DNA from: Paenibacillus thiaminolyticus
GTDB lineage: Bacteria; Bacillota; Bacilli; Paenibacillales; Paenibacillaceae
Assembly (NCBI RefSeq): GCF_007066085.1
Contig: NZ_CP041405.1
Coordinates: forward strand, 2,976,001-3,040,000
Reading direction: 5' to 3'
Length of the DNA: 64,000 nucleotides
The translations under genes were made by a program, and so were the position numbers. Below are positions 28,917-38,900 of the stretch, piece by piece (the stretch's first letter is position 1; each line of letters starts with the position of its first letter). The notes under the pieces were generated by a model, which was not told where the DNA came from, ran no database searches, and saw only the letters and a program-made list of their open reading frames with translations.

Positions 28917-30650
28917 CTAGCCGTACAGCCGAGCGTAATAACCCTCGAGCGCCAGCAGGTCCTGATGACGGCCCCGCTCGACGACCGTGCCTTGGTTCAT
29001 GACGGTAATCAAATCCGCATGTTCCACGGTGCTGAGACGGTGGGCAATCAGAATGGTGGTGCGCCCCTTCATCAATTCGTTCAGGGCCTGCTGTACCCAA
29101 TGCTGGGATTCGTTATCCAGCGCGGAAGTCGCTTCGTCCAGCAGCAGAATCGGGGCGTTTTTGAGAATCGCCCGGGCGATCGCAATTCGCTGCCTTTGTC
29201 CGCCCGACAACGACGCTCCTCTCTCTCCCACCGACGTTTGATACTGTTCCGGAAGTTCCTGAATGAAATGGTGAGCATACGCCGCTTTGGCCGCTTCAAT
29301 CACTTCTTCATCCGTTGCATCCGGGTTGCCGTAGCGGATGTTTTCCTCAATCGTGCCGGTAAATAAGAACGGCTCCTGCGGAACGTATGCAATCTGCCTG
29401 CGGATTTCATCCAGCGTGTAATGGCCGAACGGTTTGCCTTGGAGCAGGATTTCTCCGCTATCCACAGGATAAAAGCCGAGCAGCAGCTTGATCAGCGTAC
29501 TTTTGCCGCTGCCGCTGGCCCCTACGATAGCGGCGACCTGGCCGGGAAACACCTGCATGGACATGTCGACAAGCACCTTTTTATCTGCCTGATAGGAAAA
29601 TTCCACATCGCGAAACTCCACCGCAGCCTCTGACATTAGCTCGCTGTGAGGAGAGCCCAAACGCTCCGGTTCCTCTTCCTCTCTTAGTACCTCTTGAATC
29701 CGGTGAGCGCCGGCGAGCGAATTTTGGGTCATCGACAGAACCATCCCCAAGTTCAACAAGGCGTGCGTCAGATTCACTTGCAGAACCGCCAGGGCGGCGA
29801 CGCTTCCCATTCCCATCAGTCCGTAGGCATAAAGAAGACTGCCGATGACGATGATGCCGCAGAACGTGACGTAGCTGATAAAATGGTTCACCGCAGCCTG
29901 CATGCCATTCTTCTGCGCAGTTTGCCGAAGCGTCTGCGTCATTTGTTCGTTCAACGCTTCGTACTGGTTGTAAATCGTACGGATGCGGAACAGCTTCACA
30001 ATTTGAATGCCGCCCATAAAATCTTTGAATTTTTCGGTCATTTTACCGAGCGTTTGCAAGCCTTGTTCGGACAAGGCTCGAATATCCCGCGCAAATTTCA
30101 GGCTGACCACGGAGGACAGCAGCAGAATGACGAAGGATACGCCGGCAAACCGCCAATCGATCAACACCATGGAGACAATGGAGCCGATGCAAAAAACAAT
30201 TTGAAGCAGCAAAACGAAGTAAACCTGCGAAAATGTAAACTCAACGGTCGTTACGTCGTTGTTCACCCGCGACAGCAAGTCCCCATGGTGCGTCTGTTCC
30301 AGAAATCTCGGCCGCACCCGGCACAGCTTGTCGTAAAGACGTTCGCGGATATTCAGCACAGTCAGCTCGACACTGCGCTGGTATAAGTAAATGAACCAAG
30401 GAGAAATCACATTTTCCAGGAACAGCGCCGCACCCAAAATAATAAAGGCTTCCACCATCAGGGACGTATCACGAGACACGGCGAAATCAACCAAGTTATG
30501 TACGACCAAACTGAAGGCGATCAGGAACAATGTCTGGGTGAGCGCCGTCACGGCCAGGCCAATGGCGTACTGGGTTTTGCGCTTGCGGTTCATAAAGGTC
30601 AGCAAGTAGCCGAGTTCTTTCACTTGAGAGAGCCATCCGCCCTTTTTCAT
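28917..30650 (-). CDS. pmxD: ABC exporter half-transporter PmxD
   Basis: This 577-residue protein has an N-terminal type-I exporter membrane domain (about six helices within residues 27-310) fused to an ATPase domain with Walker A GASGSGKST (377-385), signature LSGGQ (481-485), Walker B ILLLDE (501-506) and switch His537. It should pair with PmxC as a heterodimer in the cytoplasmic membrane to export the lipopeptide, which would also give self-protection; the pmx transporter pair is established in P. polymyxa. Its ATG overlaps the pmxC stop by 4 bp. The pmxE start lies about 75 bp after its stop. Confidence 0.92.
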   Translation of the reverse strand: MKKGGWLSQVKELGYLLTFMNRKRKTQYAIGLAVTALTQTLFLIAFSLVVHNLVDFAVSRDTSLMVEAFIILGAALFLENVISPWFIYLYQRSVELTVLNIRERLYDKLCRVRPRFLEQTHHGDLLSRVNNDVTTVEFTFSQVYFVLLLQIVFCIGSIVSMVLIDWRFAGVSFVILLLSSVVSLKFARDIRALSEQGLQTLGKMTEKFKDFMGGIQIVKLFRIRTIYNQYEALNEQMTQTLRQTAQKNGMQAAVNHFISYVTFCGIIVIGSLLYAYGLMGMGSVAALAVLQVNLTHALLNLGMVLSMTQNSLAGAHRIQEVLREEEEPERLGSPHSELMSEAAVEFRDVEFSYQADKKVLVDMSMQVFPGQVAAIVGASGSGKSTLIKLLLGFYPVDSGEILLQGKPFGHYTLDEIRRQIAYVPQEPFLFTGTIEENIRYGNPDATDEEVIEAAKAAYAHHFIQELPEQYQTSVGERGASLSGGQRQRIAIARAILKNAPILLLDEATSALDNESQHWVQQALNELMKGRTTILIAHRLSTVEHADLITVMNQGTVVERGRHQDLLALEGYYARLYG

Positions 30651-32473
30651 GTGTACGCCACCTCCCTGCGTTCGGCAGAATCGGTAAATTCCTGGTAGTA
30701 CGACTGGGCGTACAGTCCCTTCCTCTCCAGCAATTGTTCATGAGTGCCCTTTTCAACAATCTTCCCCTGTTCCATGACCCAAATTTCGTCGGCGTTTTGA
30801 ACAGTAGAAAGCCGGTGGGCAATAACCATGGCCGTTCTCTGCTTCATCAATACATTGAGCGCTTCCTGAACCGCGCTTTCCGACTCCGGATCAAGAGCCG
30901 ACGTTGGCTCGTCCAGCAGCAGAACGGGAGCATCCTTCAGAAAAGCCCGGGCCATTGCAATGCGCTGGCGCTGCCCGCCGGACAAAAAGCCTCCGCGCTC
31001 TCCGACATATGTCTGGTAGCCGCCCTCAAGCTGCATAATGAAGGAATGCGCCTGAGCGGCTTTGGCGGCTTCGATAATCTCGTCCATCGACGCTTCTTCC
31101 CGCCCGTAGCCGATATTTTCGGCGATCGTGCCGCTAAACAAATATGAATCCTGGGTTACCACGGAAAAATGCGACCGAAGCTGCTCCGGATCGGCGCCGT
31201 GGATCAGGCTGCCGAACACGCGGATCTCACCCTGGTCCTCCGGAAGCGGATAAAAGCCGCATACAAGCTTAAACACCGTGCTCTTCCCTCCGCCGCTCGC
31301 TCCGACAAGCGCGATCGTCTTCCCTTCCGGCACCGAAAAGCTAACATTCCGCAGGATCGGGGAGCTCTCCTCATACCCGAAGGTTACCTTCTGAAACTCG
31401 ATGGGGGCGGCGCTCGCCTTCGGAAGCGAACGGCCATTTTCCGTTTCGGTCGGCTGCTCGACGATTTCGGAGACCCTTCTGAGGGCACCGGCCATTTCGA
31501 ACGTCCGTGTGATGAGCTCGGGAATATGCTCCAGCGGCTCCAGACACAGATTCAGCAAGTACAGGAAGGCGACCAGCTCCCCCGCGCCTAGCTGCCCTTG
31601 GTAGATCAAATAGCTTCCGTAACTGACGGCGAAAATGATCGGGCTGATCATCAGCGTGGAAAGCAACGGATTGACCCAGGCTTCCCGCTTTTTCACGGCC
31701 AGCTTTTTGTGGGCCGTCAATTGCAGCAGCACTTGGTAGGAGCGAGATAACATGCCGGATAGCAGGTAGCTTTTTACAATAGGCATACCCCCGAGCGTAT
31801 CCTGGAGGTTGACGTTCATTCGGCCCATGTTCGCCTGGGCTTCCTCCGTCAACCGTTCCAACTGCTTGCCGATCCATTGGGACACCAGCAGCGCTAAGGG
31901 AAATAACAGCAGGCTGTAAAGCATCAGCTCCCATTGGAGGTAGATCAAATAAGCGAAACAGCCAATGAACAATAGCGGATGATAAAACCACTGGGCAAGG
32001 TCCCGAATCATAAACTGCTGGATAAGCTGCAGGTCGTTGTTGATCCGCGACAACACGTCGCCGGAGTGCTGCTTTTCCAAATAGGAGACCGGGAGTTTGC
32101 CGATATGACGCATGACATGGTTGCGGATATCCTGCACCGCAGAGGCGCTGCTTCGCTCCACCCCGAAGCTCATAAAATACTTCGCCGGCACACCGATCAA
32201 GATGACCACAAAGACCGTGTACACGATTTGCAGAACGATTGGCCCCGCCCCCTCCTCGGCCTGGGTGGTCAGCTGCTCGATCAAACTTCCCGTCCATATC
32301 TCAATAACGGCGGCGGCAATTGCGGACAAGGTACCGACGATCATCCAGCCTTTGTGACGGCTTACATAGGACATCAGCCAGCGGAACGCTTTCCAGGTGG
32401 CGTAAGCGGATTGGCGCTTGGAAGGCGCCGCTGTGCCTTGTTCTTGAACAGACTGCTGCCGGTCAGCTTCCAT
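30647..32473 (-). CDS. pmxC: ABC exporter half-transporter PmxC
   Basis: This 608-residue half-exporter has membrane helices within about residues 40-320, followed by an ATPase domain: Walker A GASGGGKST (391-399), signature LSGGQ (497-501), Walker B VLLLDE (517-522) and switch His553. The D-loop is SALD. It is expected to dimerise with PmxD and export the finished polymyxin. The ATG at 32473 lies inside the end of pmxB (11-bp overlap), so translation is coupled to the synthetase. Both ATP sites look intact, unlike some heterodimeric exporters with one degenerate site. Confidence 0.92.
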   Translation of the reverse strand: MEADRQQSVQEQGTAAPSKRQSAYATWKAFRWLMSYVSRHKGWMIVGTLSAIAAAVIEIWTGSLIEQLTTQAEEGAGPIVLQIVYTVFVVILIGVPAKYFMSFGVERSSASAVQDIRNHVMRHIGKLPVSYLEKQHSGDVLSRINNDLQLIQQFMIRDLAQWFYHPLLFIGCFAYLIYLQWELMLYSLLLFPLALLVSQWIGKQLERLTEEAQANMGRMNVNLQDTLGGMPIVKSYLLSGMLSRSYQVLLQLTAHKKLAVKKREAWVNPLLSTLMISPIIFAVSYGSYLIYQGQLGAGELVAFLYLLNLCLEPLEHIPELITRTFEMAGALRRVSEIVEQPTETENGRSLPKASAAPIEFQKVTFGYEESSPILRNVSFSVPEGKTIALVGASGGGKSTVFKLVCGFYPLPEDQGEIRVFGSLIHGADPEQLRSHFSVVTQDSYLFSGTIAENIGYGREEASMDEIIEAAKAAQAHSFIMQLEGGYQTYVGERGGFLSGGQRQRIAMARAFLKDAPVLLLDEPTSALDPESESAVQEALNVLMKQRTAMVIAHRLSTVQNADEIWVMEQGKIVEKGTHEQLLERKGLYAQSYYQEFTDSAERREVAYT

Positions 32474-35400
32474 GCAGTACCCCGGCCTCCACTTCGATCT
32501 GCCGCTTGACTTGCTCTAAAATGTCCCGGATGACAACGGCCGTTTCGTCCACGCGCGCGAGTTCCAGCAATTCCTCGTGCGCGCCCTCCAGCCGGTAATC
32601 GGCGTAAGCTTGCGTCGTTGCCCCCCGCCAGGACGGCAATTGGTGCTCTAGGCGGAACGCTTCGCTGTCTTTCGCAATCAGCTCGTAAATCCGGGCCGGG
32701 ATCGTGCCGGAATTAATAAGCTGCGCTTCGTACGTCAAGGTCGCTTTGACCTTCCGATGAACCCGCTCCCGCACGAGCGGACTGCTCATTAATTCCTTCT
32801 CTTCTTCGTCGAAATCGGCAAGCGTTTCTTCAAGCTCTTTCTCCGACGTTTCGGGAGGCGTCAGCGTGTCCTTAATCCACGAATCCACCATGAGCACGTC
32901 CGTTACGGAATACCCTCTTTTCTCCATCGTTTTGGCTACCTCGAACGTGAGGTTGCCTCCAAAGCAGTAGCCGAGCAGCACGTAAGGTCCTTCGGGCTGG
33001 ATGCGGACGATCTCGTCTACATAACGGTTCAGCATGACCTCGTAATCGGTGGCATCGTCGATAAAATCAATGCCGTAGAGCAAAAACTGGCCGTCGAGCC
33101 TGTTTGCGAGCTCCCGGTAACCGATGCCGAAGCCACTGCCCGGAGGGAAGCAGAACACATTCAAATCTCCTGCTTTATTCAGCTTAATGAAGGAGTCTCC
33201 CCCTTTATCCAGACCCAGATCCCCCTCTCCGAAAGCCATGGCTTCAACGGTTACATGATGGAATTGGCGGTTCAGCGGTATCTCAATGCCCGTTTCATCG
33301 TAAACGGCTTGAACGAGCCTCATCAGACTTAACGAATTGCCACCCAACTCAAAAAAGTTATCCTTTACGCCGACCTGCGGAACGCCAAGCGTATCCTGCC
33401 AGACGCGGGCGATCTTCATTTCGAGCAGCGTTCTCGGCGCGACATATTCCGCTCCTCCGGCCGCGGCTTCCTCCGGCGCGGGCAGCGCTTTGCGGTCGAT
33501 TTTCCCGTTCGGGGTCAGCGGCATCTGCGAAAGGTGCACGAGGTGCGAAGGAATCATATACCCCGGAAGCTGCTTGGCGAGCTCCTCCTTGAGTTCATGC
33601 GCCGCCAGCCTCGTTTCCGCGACGTAGTAAGCGACAAGCTGCTTTTGGCCGTTCGCGTCGTCGCGGTCGAGCACCTTGGCTTCTTGCACGGCGGCGATCT
33701 TCAGCAGCTGCGTCTCGATTTCGTCGAGCTCGATCCGGTAGCCGCGGATTTTCACCTGGTGGTCGATCCGGCCCAGGTATTCGATGTTGCCGTCCGGCAG
33801 CCAAGCCGCCAAGTCGCCCGAGCGGTACAGCTTCTCCCCCTCCGCAAACGGGGAATCGACGAACTTCTCCGCCGTCAGATCCGGACGGTTCAGGTATCCT
33901 CTCGCAAGGCCTTCCCCGGCCACGTACATTTCGCCCGCTACGCCGATCGGCACTGGGCGGCGGTTCTCATCCAGGACGTACACCCTCAGCGTCGGGATCG
34001 GCTTGCCGATATTGCTCTTCGCCGCCTCCATTTCGACCCGCGTAATTTCCTTATACGTCACGTGAACCGTCGTCTCGGTAATGCCGTACATATTGATCAG
34101 CTTCGTCTCCGGGTACTTCGTCTTGAAGCCCTTGAGCAGCAGGGGACTCAGCGCTTCGCCCCCGAAGATGACGTTGCGAATCCGCAGATCGTACGGATGG
34201 TCCGCCAAGACCTTACGCAGCAGCTGGTAGAAGTACGTTGGCGTCTGATTCAAAATCGTAACCTGTTCGCGGCCCAGCAGCGCCAAGAAATCGGCCGGAT
34301 TTTTCGCCGTGAGCGGCGGTACGATGACCAGCTTGCCTCCGTACAGCAGCGCTCCGTACATTTCCCAGACGGAGAAATCGAAGCAGAACGAGTGGAACAG
34401 CGTCCACGTGTCGGACGGCCCGAAGTCGAACAGGTTCTTGTCGTTGAACAGGAGGCGCACCACGTTCTTATGCTCGATCAGCGTTCCTTTCGGTCTGCCG
34501 GTCGTTCCCGACGTGTAGATGACATAAGCCAGGTTGCCCGGTCCGGAAATCGGCTCCAGGTTCGCAGCGTCCAGTGCATCGTCGGAGTCCGCCCCTCTGT
34601 CGCCCCAAACGAAATCGTCCAATTCGAGGCGCGTTCCTGCGAAGTCAGTCTTTTCGTGCAGATGCTTTTGAATCAGCAATAACGGCGCGCCCGAATCCTC
34701 GATCATGAAGCGGATGCGCTCCTCCGGGTAGTCGGGATCGACAGGCACGTAGGCTCCGCCCGCTTTGAGAATCGCCAGAATGCCGACGACCATATCGAGC
34801 GAGCGTTCAGCCAGAATCGCTACCAGTTGGTCCGCTTCTACTCCCGTCTCCCGCAGCTTCCGCGCAAGCCGGTTGGATCGCTCGTTCAGCTCGCGGTAGG
34901 TCAACTGCCGCTCGTTCATGACGGCGGCCACGTTGTCCGGGTAAAGCTCCGCCTGCTCTTCGAACAAGCCGTGAATCGTTTTCCCCTGCTCGAACCCGGT
35001 TTCGGTGTCATTAAATCGCTTCAACAGCATCTCCCTCTCGTCTGGGGACAGCACATCGGCTTGTCCAAGCTCCAGATCCGGCTGAAATAAAAGCACGGAT
35101 AGCAGCCGAACAAGATGGTCGGCCGCCTGTTCCACAAATGCCCGCTCGTACCGCTGCCCGTCAAAGCTTATTTCCAGCTTGATGGAGTGGTTTTGGCGGT
35201 CAAATTGAAAAACCGTATCGGCCGCCACCCGGTTACCCAGCGGTACCGGATGAATCGGGGCGAAAGATGCGACGGTGTTGACGACCGGGAGGCCGTCCCC
35301 CGTATAGCCCAGATGGAGCGGCTCCACCATTTTTCGAAAAGGCAGATGCTGATGCTCCAGCGCCTCGCCGATGGAAGCTTTGATGCCCCCGAGCAGCGTT

Positions 35401-35771
35401 TTCAGCGTAGTCTGGCGGCTTACGGACGTCTTGATCACCAAGATGTCATGCGGCGGCGGAGTCCCGTCGGGGTCTGCGCTATAAGAAGGCATGCCGACCA
35501 GCACTTGGTCTTGCCCGGTATATTTGAACAGCAGGCTTTTTACTCCTGCCAAAACAATCATGTACAAAGCCAAATCCGAACCGTTGGCGAGGCGAATGAT
35601 TCTCTCCGAGAGTTCGCTCGGCAGAGTACGGTGAAGCAAGCCCGGCTCGGCCGCAGCTTCCCCGTCGGCGGATAATTTGGAGGATTGACTGTAGGGAAGG
35701 AAGCTCAGGCTGTCATCGGCGTCAAACTTGCCGCTCCAGTACCGTTCTTCCTTTTCAAATAAAGATTTCAT
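32463..35771 (-). CDS. pmxB: Polymyxin synthetase PmxB, module 10 plus thioesterase
   Basis: This 1102-residue terminating synthetase carries a half condensation domain (1-250, C-terminal lobe only), A domain (265-770, Thr pocket DFWNIGMVHK), T domain with Ser813 in LGGNS, and a type-I thioesterase (870-1102) that should release and cyclise the peptide. The thioesterase nucleophile elbow reads GYCFGG, so Cys936 stands where Ser is usual; Asp963, exactly 27 residues later, and His1065 complete the triad. The ATG at 35771 has GGGGAGG at good spacing. The N-terminal half domain lacks the HHxxxDG lobe; the missing condensation activity is supplied by the complete C domain at the end of PmxA. The gene follows pmxA after ~150 bp and overlaps pmxC. 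Confidence 0.94.
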   Translation of the reverse strand: MKSLFEKEERYWSGKFDADDSLSFLPYSQSSKLSADGEAAAEPGLLHRTLPSELSERIIRLANGSDLALYMIVLAGVKSLLFKYTGQDQVLVGMPSYSADPDGTPPPHDILVIKTSVSRQTTLKTLLGGIKASIGEALEHQHLPFRKMVEPLHLGYTGDGLPVVNTVASFAPIHPVPLGNRVAADTVFQFDRQNHSIKLEISFDGQRYERAFVEQAADHLVRLLSVLLFQPDLELGQADVLSPDEREMLLKRFNDTETGFEQGKTIHGLFEEQAELYPDNVAAVMNERQLTYRELNERSNRLARKLRETGVEADQLVAILAERSLDMVVGILAILKAGGAYVPVDPDYPEERIRFMIEDSGAPLLLIQKHLHEKTDFAGTRLELDDFVWGDRGADSDDALDAANLEPISGPGNLAYVIYTSGTTGRPKGTLIEHKNVVRLLFNDKNLFDFGPSDTWTLFHSFCFDFSVWEMYGALLYGGKLVIVPPLTAKNPADFLALLGREQVTILNQTPTYFYQLLRKVLADHPYDLRIRNVIFGGEALSPLLLKGFKTKYPETKLINMYGITETTVHVTYKEITRVEMEAAKSNIGKPIPTLRVYVLDENRRPVPIGVAGEMYVAGEGLARGYLNRPDLTAEKFVDSPFAEGEKLYRSGDLAAWLPDGNIEYLGRIDHQVKIRGYRIELDEIETQLLKIAAVQEAKVLDRDDANGQKQLVAYYVAETRLAAHELKEELAKQLPGYMIPSHLVHLSQMPLTPNGKIDRKALPAPEEAAAGGAEYVAPRTLLEMKIARVWQDTLGVPQVGVKDNFFELGGNSLSLMRLVQAVYDETGIEIPLNRQFHHVTVEAMAFGEGDLGLDKGGDSFIKLNKAGDLNVFCFPPGSGFGIGYRELANRLDGQFLLYGIDFIDDATDYEVMLNRYVDEIVRIQPEGPYVLLGYCFGGNLTFEVAKTMEKRGYSVTDVLMVDSWIKDTLTPPETSEKELEETLADFDEEEKELMSSPLVRERVHRKVKATLTYEAQLINSGTIPARIYELIAKDSEAFRLEHQLPSWRGATTQAYADYRLEGAHEELLELARVDETAVVIRDILEQVKRQIEVEAGVLHGS

Positions 35772-35923
35772 TCGTACCTCCCCTAAAAATGAAGTAACCC
35801 CTTGCCCCGGCGCAGGTCCGAAAAAGCTTGCTTTCGGCCTGCGCGTTTACGGGCTTGGACGTTGTTCGCCGTCTTCCTTGGGATGCGCGCCGTTTTCGCT
35901 TGATGGCGGAGGCGCTTGTAGGA

Positions 35924-38900
35924 TTAGAACGCGAATTCGATCGTATCGACGGCACTCTTTACGCCTGCAGCCGGTTTATGACATTCAATCCGGCTTAGCT
36001 CGAGTTGCGGATTTTCCGCAATTTGAGACAGTATCCGTAGGTAATCCTCGGTCAAGGTGTGGATCATCGCTTCTTTGAACAGCTTGGTGGCGTAGAAGAA
36101 GCCCCCGCTTAGCGCCCCGTTGTTTTCATACATAAACAGCGTCAGATCGAACTTCGCTTCTTCCAATTGGTCAAGCTCGTAATTCTTCAGGGTGACCCCT
36201 TCCAGCTCGGCGTCTCGTTCTTCGATATTTTGCAAATCGAAAACAGCATCGAACAACGGGAAGCGGCCAGGCTCCCGCTTCACATTCAAACGCTCCACGA
36301 GTTCTTCGAATGGATAATTCTGGTTCTCGAAAGCACCCAAAGCCGTTTCCTTTACTTCTTCCAGGTAAGACAAGAACGTTTTGTCGCCCGACGGACGATT
36401 GCGGATCGCCAGCGTATTGACAAACATCCCGATGACCGGTTCCAAATCGGCGTTTGTTCTTCCCGCCACCGGGGTGCCCACGACCAAGTCCTCCTGACCG
36501 CTGTACTTGGACAGCAGCACGGTATAAGCCGCAAGCAGCACCATGAACAACGTGCTGTCACGCTCGGCCGCCAATTCGCGCAGCCGCGCAGAGAGAGAAG
36601 CTTCAACGTCGAACTCCAGATGCGCGCCTTCGTAGCTGCGAACCGCAGACCGTTCGTAATCCATCGGCAGGTCCGCCGTCGGCAGCTCGCCTTCGAAGGT
36701 TTGCAGCCAGTACGCTTCCTGCCGCCCGATCCGCTCTCGGTGGGCCTTCGACTGCTGCCAAACGGCATAATCCTTGTATTGAATGCGCAGTGGCGGCAGT
36801 TCTTCCCCGGCGTAGAAACTCGAGAACTCATCGATCACAATCGCCATCGATACGCCGTCGGACACGATATGGTGCATGTCGAAAAGGAGAATATGCAGGT
36901 TCGGCTCCAGCCCGATGATCCCGGCTCGCAACAGCGGCGGCTTTCCGAGATCAAACGGACGAACAAAGCTGCGAACGATCTGCTCGATTTGAGCCGCATC
37001 CGCTTTATCCGCTTCATGATGCTCGATAGCAAAATCGACCTGCGGGTAAATCCGCTGAACCGCTTCGCCCTTCACGATTTCAAAACCGGTGCGCAGCGAT
37101 TCGTGCCGTGTTATCAATTTCCGCAAGGCGGCTTCCAACCGGTCTAATTCAAACTCGCCTTCCACCTGCACCAACTCCGGCATGTTGTAAAGCTGATCCG
37201 CTCCATCCAGCGTGTGCTGAATGAACAGCCGTTTCTGCGCGGAGGACAGAGGATAGTACTCTCTTTCCTCCGCTTGAGGAATGACCTCATGCTCCTGCCG
37301 TTCCATCCGGGCGATCGCCTCGGCCATCGCCGCAATCGTCGAGTGACGGAATACGTCGCGCAGCGGCAGATTGACGTTTAATTCCTTAAAGACCTTGCCC
37401 GCCAGCGTTGTCGCCCGCAGGGAGTGGCCGCCGATGTCGAAGAAGTTGTCATGAACGCCAATCTCCTTCGCAAGCCCCAGCACCTCCTGCCAAATCGCCG
37501 CCAGCTTCGTTTCCAGCTCATTGCGCGGTGCGACGTACTCCGTTCCGCTTCCCGCTTCCCCTTCCGGCGCTGGCAGCGCCTTCCGGTCAATCTTTCCGTT
37601 TGGCGTCAGAGGCAGACCCTCCAGCTCCACGAAGTACGACGGGATCATGTAGCCCGGCAGCTCCTGTGCCAGCGCGCCGCGCAGATCGTTCACTGCCAGT
37701 TCCGCTCCGGTATCCAGCGTGTAATACCCGCATAGCGCCTTCTGCCCGTTCGCGTCACTTCGAACCAGCACCACCGCTTCGCGTACGCCTTCCACCCGCA
37801 ACAGCTGCGACTCGATCTCGCCCGTTTCAATCCGGTACCCCCGGATTTTCGCCTGGTTGTCGATCCGGCCGATGAAGTCCACGTTCCCGTCCTCCATCCA
37901 CCGCGCCAAATCCCCCGTGCGGTACAGCCGCTCGCCCGCGGCGAACGGACTGTCTACGAACTTCTCTTCCGTCAGCTCCGGACGGTTCAAGTACCCGCGC
38001 GCCACGCCGGCTCCGCCGATAACCAGCTCGCCCAGCACCCCGACCGGCACCGGGTTCAGATGCGCGTCCACGATGTAGAATTTCGCATTCAGCCACGCTT
38101 TGCCGATCGGCACATGGCCTGTCTGCGGCAGCTTCGCCAGCTCCTCGTCGTAGAAGCTTGAGTCGATCGCCGCTTCCGTTACGCCGTATGCGTTGATGAT
38201 CCGGAACAACGAGCCGAAGCGTTCCTGCAAGGTCCGGTAATCCGCCACGCTGCAGCTGTCCGAGCTCGTGATCAACAGCTCCAATCGGCTCATATCCAGT
38301 TGCTGCTCGTGCACGTACTCCAGGAACGGCACGATCAGCGCCGGCGTCGATTCGAAGATCGTGACCCGCTCCCGCTCCATCCAGTGGTGCAGACGAGACG
38401 GATCAATCCGGTCGTCCTTCGGCACAATCACCATCGTGCCTCCGTTATACAACGTCCGCGCGATATCTCCCACGAACACGTCGAACGAGAAGCTTGCGAG
38501 CTGCAGCAGGCGCACCGGGAACTGATCCAACCGGTATTCCCGCCGGTAGCCCGCCGCCGTGTTCACCAGGCTGCGGTGCTCGATCATCACGCCCTTCGGC
38601 TTGCCCGTCGTTCCCGACGTATAAATCACGTACGCCAGGTCCTCCGGACGGGCTTCATGGAAGCTGCCCATGCCAACATTCTGATGGCTCTCATCGCCGT
38701 CGTCCACAGCATCCGTCAGCTTGCCGGAGACCATGCCGGAGCCAATCGGCGCATTCGCCCGCTCCTCGCTGTACGACGCTTCGTCGTCGAGGTAGAGCAC
38801 CGCTGCCAGCGCCAGCTCCTCTTCGCCAAGCCAGGCTTCGGCACGCTCTCGCAGCACCGTTTGCGTCAGCAGTACCTTCGCTCCGCTGTCTTCAAGCATG

